From: Lachnospiraceae bacterium
GTDB lineage: Bacteria > Bacillota > Clostridia > Lachnospirales > Lachnospiraceae
Length of the DNA: 64,000 bases
Direction: 5' to 3'
Assembly (NCBI GenBank): GCA_022796795.1
Contig: JAAWJI010000011.1
Coordinates: 1-64,000 of the forward strand
The position numbers were made by a program, and so were the translations under genes. This document shows, in pieces, positions 1 through 7,008 of the stretch. The notes under the pieces were generated by a model. The model saw only the letters and a list, made by a program, of their open reading frames with translations, searched no databases and was not told the DNA's origin. Position 1 is the stretch's first letter; each line of letters begins with the position of its first letter.

Positions 1-136
1 ATATATTCTCTCATTTCCTGCGTTTGGTCATTCATAATACTCAATTCCTCTCATTTCACATACCGTAAACTATTGATGTTTCTTTATATATTCTTCCTTA
101 ACTATATCAATCGTTTTGCCACCTATACCGAAATTT

Positions 137-218
137 TTATATACAAAATAGAGCATTTAGGCCACAAAGGTTGCTCCTATATCTTGCGTATAAGCTGTAT
201 TTTGCGGAAGCCCCTTCT
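137..218. repeat. Copy of a dispersed MITE-like repeat (second copy at 51161-51242)
   Basis: This 82-base stretch matches 51161-51242 at about 76 of 82 positions by eye. The right end, with the CAGCCCC-like terminus, is recognisable here (AGCCCCTT at 211-218). The left terminal repeat seen at the other copy is not preserved. It sits where the 3' end of the degenerate transposase should be, so it was probably inserted into, or recombined with, the dead insertion sequence. Confidence 0.75.
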
Positions 219-833
219 TTCCAGCTTGATAGGTATATATCTGTTGTTTTTTCATACTCCATATGTTCCCATTTGTTGATATCCTGTTTAAACTGAATTT
301 TTCCATTTCTCATAGGTCTGTGGATAAATGTATGGTGCCTGCTTCTGCTCTCTCAGATACGCGTAGCCTTCTTCGCTCTCATATCCCGAATCCGCGGTCA
401 CACTTGGGTAACAAAACTCCAACTCCTTTTCCATTGTTTTTTAGGAAAGAAACCAGTGTCCAGACAGTATTTTGGTCCTGAAAGATATCTGCAGAAACAA
501 TATATTGGCTGTCTCCACCGATTTGTATGTTATATCCCGGCCTTAGCTGTGCGGCTTCTCATGTCATCATCTTTTATATACATAAATGTAGCGTCTGGAT
601 CTGTTTTACAATAATTGTTTCTCCCCTGGAATCTGGCTGTGTGCCAGTCATAAACGGTCTGGCGTTCCCAAAAAGGGCAGGACAACTCCGGATATCTCTG
701 GTTTAGACGATACACCAGCTGATAAAGCAGATCATTTTTACCTTTCGCAGAGTAAGACTGATACAGCAACGTGTAATCTAAATCCGCCCATTAGTGTCTC
801 AGCAATTTTACGTATTCATCAGCAGGAACCATG
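219..833 (-). pseudogene. Degenerate IS1182-family transposase (internally deleted, frameshifted)
   Basis: Read on the minus strand, the pieces match the order of an IS1182-type DDE transposase. The N-terminus starts near 833 (MVPADEY..., stop after LLRH), followed by DYTLLYQSYSAKGK. After a jump comes the region before the catalytic core with NNYCKTDPDATFM, then a frameshift near 535 and YNIQIGGDSQYIVSADIF in another frame. A further frameshift lies near 393. Roughly 100-200 residues between the N-terminal piece and the KTDPDATFM piece are missing. The family call comes from recalled motif similarity; the breaks are read directly. The gene is dead and marks the left part of an unstable region. 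Confidence 0.7.
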
Positions 834-964
834 CCTTCTTAATTTCATGGACAGAGATTTTATTTGTAGATTTAGTAGTAGAATGCTATAATGAAGACTA
901 TATCATTCTACGCGGATACCTGATGATATAGAAGTTCTGAAGGGTAAACCGAAAAGCTTAAAAT

Positions 965-1306
965 ATGGAAGTAAGCTACAAAAGACTTTGGGGACTATTC
1001 ACCAATGAGAATATGAAAAAGAGCCTTCACCCAATAAAAATAGGAATTTTGCCGGAAGTTCTGGAAATATATTTCAAGAAAATGGAGTGCGGAATTACGT
1101 TGATTTTGTTGGATGAAATGTACAGAAAGTATATGGAGCCTGGAGCAGCTACATATGTTAATCGTCTTGCACCACTTTGGAGATTGCATGATAAGGGATG
1201 TAAAACGTATGTAAATGTGCATCCCTCAAGAGAGGATCTACAGTGGCAAAGAAGGCCGGATCTGTTAGTGAAATGTATGAAGTCAGCGCTATCAAGAATG
1301 GTGTAG
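965..1306 (+). pseudogene. Remnant ORF beginning like a small XRE regulator, then unrecognised
   Basis: This 113-codon reading frame begins MEVSYKRLWGLFTNENMKK, which resembles the first 20 residues of the XRE-type regulator at 5593 (MMISYNGLWKLLIDRKLQKK). The helix-turn-helix that should follow is absent. The rest (about residues 22-113) is a different sequence that I do not recognise; it could be a scrap of a larger defence gene. The DNA is AT-rich compared with the BREX operon downstream. I infer that a regulator-led operon stood here and lost most of its first genes by deletion. It is unlikely to make a functional protein. Confidence 0.4.
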
Positions 1307-1322
1307 CTACATGCTATCATAA

Positions 1323-2807
1323 AATGACGGAAAAAAGGAAGAAATTCTGGTTAATGAACTGGTATGCGTTGCTCAGTTTGGGGAATCTATCTATCCATAT
1401 TTAAAGCCTATTGATAGTGTTTGCAATGCTCCGGATAGTGATCTATGGCATACATTGATTGAAGCGGATAATTATCATGCATTGCAGTTATTGGAATATT
1501 TATATGCGGGTAAGGTAGACTGTATTTATATTGATCCCCCATACAATACTGGCGCTAAGGATTGGAAATATAATAATGATTATGTAGACAGTGTGGATTC
1601 ATATCGGCATAGTAAATGGTTAAGTATGATGCAAAAACGCCTAAAACTTGCAAAAAAGTTATTGAATCATAAGGATTCAATAATGGTTATTACTATAGAT
1701 GAAAAAGAATATATCCATTCGGGATGTCTACTGGAAGAAATATTTCCAGAAGCAAGAATTCAGATGGTTAGCAGTGTTATTAATCCACATGGCGCAAACC
1801 GTAAAGATATGTTCGCAAGGGTTGAAGAGTATTTATTTTTTGTTTTTATGGGTAATGCACATGTCTGGCAAGGCCAGTGCGATATGTTAAACCTGGTAGA
1901 AAAAACAAAAAGAGATACATGGGCAAGGCTATTAAGAGGAGGAGGATCAGGGTTACGCGCATCAACTCCAAACCAGTTTTACCCGGTTAAACAATATGTC
2001 ACTGATCTGATACGTGATGGAAAGTACGACGAACTGTCCCAGAAGGTAATGGAATTCCAGATGAAATCACAAGTTTTCGATGTATTTGGTGAAAGCATGG
2101 ATGAAAATATAATCCATATGTTTATGTCTACCACAGATATGGATATTGACCGGCAGTTTCGCCGGGTTGAGACACGTTTGGGTAATGAGGGCGTAGGGAA
2201 TAAATACGGACATTATTTGTATAATACAATTGTTTCGGATGGAGACATTGTTAGCAAACATAACTTCAGACTTCCGGAGACAATCAGCCTGCCTCGCGAA
2301 GTAAATGGCAAGGATTATAAAGATCATCTGTTTGTGGATGATAATGGAAAGGCAAGAATTAATTTGAATACTTGGGAAGAAGGAGTCCTAGTGGAAGAGC
2401 AGAGAGGAACAGATTATGTATGCTGGCTTAGGAATCCACCGAGAAAGCCTTGGTCTCTTTGTATCCCATATGAAATGGGAGGAGAACAGAAAGCGGCGTA
2501 TCCAGATTTCATTATTGTAAGAAAAGATAGAGATGGTGCGTATGTAGTGGATATTCTTGAGCCGCATGATCGGACCAGAATTGATAATCTCGGGAAGGCT
2601 AGAGGTTTTGCAGAATATGCTAGGCAGAATCCGGGTGTGGGACGTATTCAGTTGATTCGTATGAGTAAAGATGCAGTAGGACATGATCGCTTCAAAAGGC
2701 TGGATATGTCCATGAGCGCCGTCCGTGACAAGGTTTTATATGCTATGACGAATGATGAATTGGATCATATTTTTGAGACTGATGGATTTTTTATGGATGT
2801 ACCATAA
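1323..2807 (+). pseudogene. Chimera: N-terminal half of Mod-type DNA methyltransferase joined in frame to C-terminus of a restriction (Res-like) subunit
   Basis: The open frame from TTG 1455 gives 450 aa, and the same frame extends back to 1323, where a stop marks a probable frameshift in the methyltransferase N-terminus. Residues 1-177 look like a beta-class adenine methyltransferase with IDPPYNTG (DPPY at 27-30). In that class the SAM-binding motif I lies further toward the C-terminus and is missing here. After NQFYPV (about residue 177) the sequence switches to something like the C-terminal part of a type III/DEAD-box restriction subunit, with a nuclease-like YPDFIIVRKDRDGAYVVDI segment but no helicase motifs. 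I read this as a deletion scar running from mod into res. Neither enzyme should work. It is AT-rich and probably foreign. Confidence 0.65.
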
Positions 2808-2822
2808 AAATGAGTGGTTGCA

Positions 2823-2948
2823 ATGGAAAAACAACCTAAAGAAATTGATTCTATCAGACAGGAAGAACTTAAGAGATTTGATTCAGAATCGGATAATTTC
2901 ATACGAAGGTTAATCGAAAATTACTACAAAAAGAGGAAAACAACATGA
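2823..2948 (+). CDS. Small hypothetical protein, 41 aa, coupled to the next gene
   Basis: ATG 2823 opens a 41-codon charged ORF (MEKQPKEIDS...YYKKRKTT) whose TGA overlaps the ATG of the UPF0158-Nudix gene in an ATGA arrangement at 2945-2948. It starts 15 bases after the Res-like fragment ends. The overlap suggests translational coupling. No domain is recognisable. It could be a real small protein of the lost restriction operon or just an upstream reading frame. Confidence 0.4.
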   Translation: MEKQPKEIDSIRQEELKRFDSESDNFIRRLIENYYKKRKTT

Positions 2949-4018
2949 AGAAACAAAGTGAAGTAAAGATCCCCTTGCATATTCTCATAGATGCCATAGA
3001 AATGGCCAATGATGAATGGAATCAATATCTGGACATAGAAGAGATGCAGGTTGTGAGTCTGCCAGAGTATCCGTTCGCAGGCGAGTATGACGAGGAAGAC
3101 CAGGAGCTTTCCGAACGGATTGAAGAGGAATTTAATGTCCGCTTTTTCAGACTGCCTTCCCAATATGAGATCCACGAGTACAACATCATGGAAGGATTTA
3201 TCTGGAGCCTGCCGGAGGGGCGGATGCAGGATTCTCTGGAGAATTCTATACAGGGAAGGGGAGCGTTTCGCAGATTCAAGGATTCTGTCCACCGATATGG
3301 CATGGAACAGAGATGGTATGACTATGAGAAAGAGGCCTATTTCCAGCTTGCCAGAGAGTGGTGCGAAGATCATGGCTTTGATTACATAGATGACAGAAAA
3401 CCTGCAGCCAAAGGAAAACAAAAAGAGGCCCTTGGAGAGAAGGACCCTCTGGCGTGGGAGGAGGTCAGCACAGAGCATATTATACAAGATGAATGGATAG
3501 ACTTTCGCAGATCCGTCTATCGGTTTCCTGACGGGAGCGTGTTTGAACCTTTTTACAGCTACAGCCGCAGGGATTATGTGGTGATCGTGGCTTCTGATCC
3601 GGAAGGGAACTATCTGTGCGTCAGGCAGTTCCGGCAAGGAATAAAAAAGGTGACCACCGAGTTTCCGGCAGGCGGAATTGAGCGCAAGGATGGCAGGGAA
3701 TATGGCGGTTCCCAGGATTTGTCTGCGGAGGATGCTCTTGCGGCGGCAAAGCGTGAGCTTCGGGAAGAGACTGGCTATGAGTCCGAGGAATGGAGGCACC
3801 TTCTCACCGTGCCGTCCAATGCTACCATAGCGGATAACTATGCGCATCTGTTTGTGGCAGAAAACTGCCGCCGGGTGTCCGGGCAAGCTCTGGATGAGAC
3901 GGAATTCTTAAAGGTAAAGAAACTGTCGGCACAGGAGATTGAAGAAAAGATTGGAAAAGGCGAGTTTCAGCAGGCAGTCCATATTATGGCATGGCTGCTG
4001 GCGCTCAGAGGTCATTAA
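2945..4018 (+). CDS. UPF0158 domain fused to Nudix hydrolase
   Basis: This 357-aa protein has two parts. Residues about 1-150 match the UPF0158 family, with the typical EIHEYNIMEGFIWSLPEGR and GRGAFRRFKDSVHRYGM signatures. Residues about 170-355 form an ADP-ribose/NDP-sugar type Nudix domain. The Nudix box is visible as EFPAGGIE ... AAAKRELREETGYE, with an insertion of about 14 residues between the GG and the RELREETG helix. Nudix enzymes hydrolyse nucleoside diphosphate-linked compounds; the UPF0158 role is unknown. The ATG overlaps the upstream small ORF and follows GAGGAAAAC. Base composition returns to the chromosomal level here, so the low-GC foreign segment ends close to this start. Confidence 0.85.
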   Translation: MKKQSEVKIPLHILIDAIEMANDEWNQYLDIEEMQVVSLPEYPFAGEYDEEDQELSERIEEEFNVRFFRLPSQYEIHEYNIMEGFIWSLPEGRMQDSLENSIQGRGAFRRFKDSVHRYGMEQRWYDYEKEAYFQLAREWCEDHGFDYIDDRKPAAKGKQKEALGEKDPLAWEEVSTEHIIQDEWIDFRRSVYRFPDGSVFEPFYSYSRRDYVVIVASDPEGNYLCVRQFRQGIKKVTTEFPAGGIERKDGREYGGSQDLSAEDALAAAKRELREETGYESEEWRHLLTVPSNATIADNYAHLFVAENCRRVSGQALDETEFLKVKKLSAQEIEEKIGKGEFQQAVHIMAWLLALRGH

Positions 4019-4106
4019 AAATAGTCTTAAAAAGAATGGTATGATGTGAAGAAGTATCCCATGCATGTTCACCAGGATTCATAATGGAAAGAGGAATGAG
4101 CAAAAA

Positions 4107-4340
4107 ATGATTTGGACGTCACTTTTACAGACAACCGCATATGATTTCCTTCGGAATCATGCTCACCTGGGAGACAGAATCATGCTCCTGGGCCTGGGCG
4201 GAAGCTATGCTTACGGGACGAATCAGGAAGGCAGCGACATTGACTTGCGGGGGGTAACTCTTCAGCTTCCCTGGGATCTGATCGGACTTACAGAGTTTGA
4301 GCAGTTTCAGGATTCCGATACGGATACCAGTATGCTGTGA
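4107..4340 (+). pseudogene. Truncated nucleotidyltransferase-superfamily protein
   Basis: From ATG 4107 (GAGGAA upstream) the frame gives 77 aa containing GLGGSYAYGTNQEGSDIDLR, the GS...DxD motif of the Pol-beta nucleotidyltransferase superfamily, YcgL-like group. Family members are several times longer. Here the sequence stops soon after FEQFQDSDTDT, where the conserved family would continue toward its second half. No HEPN partner follows, and the next gene is a YjbR protein on the same strand. I conclude that the 3' part has been deleted and only the N-terminal fragment remains. Confidence 0.65.
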
Positions 4341-4371
4341 CAGGGGAACTGAAATAGGAAAGGGGCAGGTT

Positions 4372-5121
4372 ATGAAACAGTTGGTATTTGACTATATCAA
4401 AAAGAAATACAAGGTCTCTCCGGAGTATCCCTGGCAGAAATACGACGGCAACGCGGTTTTCCGCCATCAGGACAACAGGAAGTGGTTTGCCCTGGTAATG
4501 CGTGTGGAAAGGGAGAAGCTGGGGCTTGCAGGCGGGGAGGACATAGATGTGATTAACCTGAAGGTGGGGGATCCCTTTTTTCGGGACATGCTGATTCGGG
4601 AGAAGGGCATCATGCCGGGATATCACATGAACAAGCAGCACTGGATTACGGTTTTTCTGGATGGAACCGTTGGGAAGGATCGGGTGCTTGATCTTCTTGA
4701 TCAGAGCTTTCAGGCTACGGCTTCTGTAAAAAAGAAGAAAAAAATCCGGGGGCCCAAGGAGTGGATAATCCCGGCAAATCCCAAATATTATGATATTGAG
4801 CACGCGTTTGACAATGCCAGTGAAATTGACTGGAAGCAGGGCAGCGGCATAAAGTCAGGGGATACGGTCTTTCTCTATGTGGCTGCGCCGGTTTCCGCAA
4901 TTCTGTATCAGTGCAAGGTGATAAAAACAGAGATTCCCTATGCATATGCAGATGGGAAGCTGACCATCAGCGCTTTGATGCGCATTAAGCTTGTAAAGCG
5001 GTTTGAGCCCAAACAGTTTACCTTCCAGGTTTTGAAGGAGGAGTATGGAATTTTTGCAGTGAGAGGGCCCAGGGGGATTCCCTATTCTTTAAGCGCTGCG
5101 TTGAAAAAGGCAGGTGTTTAG
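4372..5121 (+). CDS. MmcQ/YjbR-family protein with C-terminal EVE/PUA-like domain
   Basis: ATG 4372 follows AGGAAAGGGGC and gives 249 aa. Residues 1-115 match the YjbR/MmcQ fold, with YPWQKYDGNAVFRH, WFALVMRV and GYHMNKQHWITV. A short KKKKK linker follows. Residues about 125-245 (WIIPANPKYYDIEHAF, GDTVFLYVAAP, AILYQCKVI) look like a PUA/EVE-type domain, a fold that often reads modified bases in DNA or RNA. The fusion is seen in other Firmicutes, as far as I recall. It sits among broken genes just before the BREX promoter, so it may belong to the defence island, but that is inference. Confidence 0.75.
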   Translation: MKQLVFDYIKKKYKVSPEYPWQKYDGNAVFRHQDNRKWFALVMRVEREKLGLAGGEDIDVINLKVGDPFFRDMLIREKGIMPGYHMNKQHWITVFLDGTVGKDRVLDLLDQSFQATASVKKKKKIRGPKEWIIPANPKYYDIEHAFDNASEIDWKQGSGIKSGDTVFLYVAAPVSAILYQCKVIKTEIPYAYADGKLTISALMRIKLVKRFEPKQFTFQVLKEEYGIFAVRGPRGIPYSLSAALKKAGV

Positions 5122-5126
5122 AAACC

Positions 5127-5477
5127 ATGGAGAGAAGTTTCCCTGTGGGGAAAGAGAACCCAACCTTAGATTACTACAACCAGAATGCCCAGTCCTTCAT
5201 AAACAGCACCGTAAATGTGGAGTTTTCGTTCATGCAGGATCATTTTTTAGAGCTGCTTCCCGCCAATGCCCTGATCCTGGATTTCGGCTGCGGCTGTGGC
5301 CGGGATACCCGATATTTTCTGGAGCGGGGATACAGGGTTCGCGCGGTGGATGGTTCCCGGGAGCAGTGCCGGTTTACCGCAGAGTTTACAGGAATTCCGG
5401 TAGAACAGATGCTGTTTCAGGAATTAAACGAAACTGGATGGGACCAAAGGGACAATAATGTTAAATCTAATCTTTAG
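5127..5477 (+). pseudogene. Truncated class I SAM-dependent methyltransferase
   Basis: ATG 5127 starts a 116-aa ORF with the Rossmann SAM-binding motif ILDFGCGCGRDTRYF and AVDGS, typical of Tehb/UbiE-like small-molecule methyltransferases that are usually around 200 aa or longer. After VEQMLFQELNE the sequence runs into 15 or so unrelated residues and stops. The second half, including the rest of the fold, is missing. It starts five bases after the YjbR gene ends and finishes just before the BREX promoter. The deletion endpoint may also have brought that promoter close by. Confidence 0.65.
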
Positions 5478-5494
5478 AAAACTAAAGAATTCCA

Positions 5495-5523
5495 GTGACA
5501 AACAGAGGGATCTGTGGTACAAT
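5495..5523 (+). promoter_or_regulatory. Probable BREX operon promoter with operator dyad
   Basis: GTGACA (5495-5500), a 17-base spacer and TACAAT (5518-5523) form a good sigma-A promoter. The spacer contains a perfect short dyad, ACAGA-GGGA-TCTGT (5502-5515), placed to block polymerase if a dimeric repressor bound there. The first gene downstream encodes an XRE regulator, the natural candidate. A second dyad, TCTTTAG-AAAA-CTAAAGA, lies just upstream at about 5471-5488. The regulator-site pairing is inference. Confidence 0.55.
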
Positions 5524-5592
5524 GTCCCATATTATGCTCAGTGGTCAGGGGACTGAAAACAAAACACGAGTTTGGCGGAAGGGTGCTTTTTA

Positions 5593-5814
5593 ATGATGAT
5601 TTCTTATAACGGATTGTGGAAATTGCTGATCGACAGAAAGCTGCAGAAAAAGGATCTGGTGGAACAGCTGGAGATCAGTTCGGCAACCATTGCGAAGATG
5701 GGCAAGGGCGAGGCCGTGTCTGTCCATGTGCTGGAGCGGATCTGCAGATTTCTGGGGTGTGATATCGGGGATATTATGAGCTTTGAAGGGGCAGAGGACG
5801 GAGACAGAAGATGA
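5593..5814 (+). CDS. XRE-family helix-turn-helix regulator of the BREX operon
   Basis: This 73-aa protein (MMISYNGLWKLL...) is a single Cro/CI-type HTH domain, with ISSATIAKMGKGEAVSVHVLE as the recognition region and a typical FLGCDIGDIM end. ATG 5593 is preferred over the in-frame TTG 5572 because GGAAGGG lies about 8 bases upstream and homologues start at this point. Its TGA overlaps the brxA ATG (ATGA, 5811-5814), so it is translated with the operon. It probably controls BREX expression, perhaps through the dyad in the promoter spacer. The known BREX regulator BrxR is a WYL protein, so this is a different kind of control. Confidence 0.8.
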   Translation: MMISYNGLWKLLIDRKLQKKDLVEQLEISSATIAKMGKGEAVSVHVLERICRFLGCDIGDIMSFEGAEDGDRR

Positions 5815-6404
5815 GGGAATACAAAGCAAGCGCTGTGAAGCACCTTTTTTGGTTTGTGGAGGCCAAGGAGACCGCCCGCCTGCTGGAGGCACACGCCATG
5901 GAGGAGGTCCGGGAGATTGTTTTGCGGGAGAACCTGTACCAACAAAACCAGGAATCCCGGCTCAAAAACCAGTTTTCCTGTATCCGGGCCAGACTGGAGG
6001 CCCTGCCGGATTCTCTGATTTCCCTGCTGGTGTCCGCAGATTTAAGGACCGCCAAGCTTGTCAATCTGATTGGCTGCATGGCTTCGGATCCTCTGTTTTT
6101 TGACCTGATGTATGAGGTTTACGGGGGAAAGCTCTGCTATGGGGGGGAGAATATCAGCGACGGGGATTTGCATGTGTTTTTTAAGGATAAGCAGGAGGAG
6201 TATGAAAAAATTTCCAGGTTTTCCCAGGGGGCGATCCGGAAGCTGAAGCAGGTTTACAGCAGATATATGTTTGAGGCAGGGATCATTCAGGTAAAGGGAC
6301 AGGAGAGAATCGTGGCAAAGCCCTATATAGAGCCTGAGCTGAGACAGGAATTACAGAATAACGGCATGGGGAACTATTTGGCGGCGCTGACAGGAGAGAA
6401 ATAG
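5811..6404 (+). CDS. brxA: BREX protein BrxA (DUF1819)
   Basis: The 197-aa product matches the DUF1819/BrxA family in length and in features such as LVSADLRTAKLVNLIGC and ISDGDLHVFFKDKQ. BrxA is a small helical DNA-binding protein conserved in type 1 BREX. In tested systems it is dispensable or partly dispensable for methylation, with system-dependent effects on defence. The start overlaps the XRE gene by four bases and the stop touches the brxB ATG, so the three genes are tightly coupled. Confidence 0.88.
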   Translation: MREYKASAVKHLFWFVEAKETARLLEAHAMEEVREIVLRENLYQQNQESRLKNQFSCIRARLEALPDSLISLLVSADLRTAKLVNLIGCMASDPLFFDLMYEVYGGKLCYGGENISDGDLHVFFKDKQEEYEKISRFSQGAIRKLKQVYSRYMFEAGIIQVKGQERIVAKPYIEPELRQELQNNGMGNYLAALTGEK

Positions 6405-6980
6405 ATGGAGTTTCAGGAGAGACTGGATCAGATTTGGGATCGGATTACAGACGCGGATTTTCTGGCCAACCGGGGAGTGGCCGGGGAGGTCCGGTATTAT
6501 ATTTTTGACTATGAGCCTGGGGATGAACTGGTTGTGAGGGAAAAAATCAGATCCCTCAGAAGGCAGAATCATCCGGAGACGGATGGATTTGAGATCGTGG
6601 AGTTTGATCTCTACAAAATGGTGATCGGGATTTTACAGGAGAAGGGCTATCTGGACAAATGCATGAAATATGAGGAGGCCAGGGGCATGGAGTATGTGTA
6701 TACGGCGGTCTCCAAGACTCTTCGGCTTACCACGGATCAGAACCTGCTTGTAAACCGGATTGCCCGGGAAACCCCGGAGCATGCGGTGGTGTTTCTCACC
6801 GGGGTTGGCAAGGTGTTCCCTTTTGTGCGCTCCCACAGCATTTTAAATAACCTGAATCAGGTGCTGGACCGGGTGCCGGTGGTCATGTTCTTCCCGGGGG
6901 TGTGGAACGGGCTTAGCTTAAGCTTGTTTGGGACTATCCGGGACGACAACTATTACCGGGCGTTTCCGCTGATTCAGTAG
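6405..6980 (+). CDS. brxB: BREX protein BrxB (DUF1788)
   Basis: This 191-aa protein matches DUF1788/BrxB, including the IARETPEHAVVFLTGVGKVFPFVRSH region and the VVMFFPG...LSLFG end. BrxB is a core BREX component, needed for methylation and phage exclusion in the E. coli system; its biochemical role is not settled. The ATG directly follows the brxA stop codon without any gap, so reinitiation is likely. Confidence 0.88.
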   Translation: MEFQERLDQIWDRITDADFLANRGVAGEVRYYIFDYEPGDELVVREKIRSLRRQNHPETDGFEIVEFDLYKMVIGILQEKGYLDKCMKYEEARGMEYVYTAVSKTLRLTTDQNLLVNRIARETPEHAVVFLTGVGKVFPFVRSHSILNNLNQVLDRVPVVMFFPGVWNGLSLSLFGTIRDDNYYRAFPLIQ

Positions 6981-7008
6981 CCAGAGTACGAAAGGGGAAA
7001 AGGATTCC

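Noticed and set aside
1323..2807. Functional single-chain restriction-modification enzyme
   Set aside because: SAM motif I and all helicase motifs are missing and the N-terminus is frameshifted; a scar is the simpler reading.
4107..4340. Nucleotidyltransferase as part of a MNT/HEPN toxin-antitoxin pair
   Set aside because: No HEPN gene is adjacent and the gene is cut short; the sequence is closer to the long YcgL-type group.
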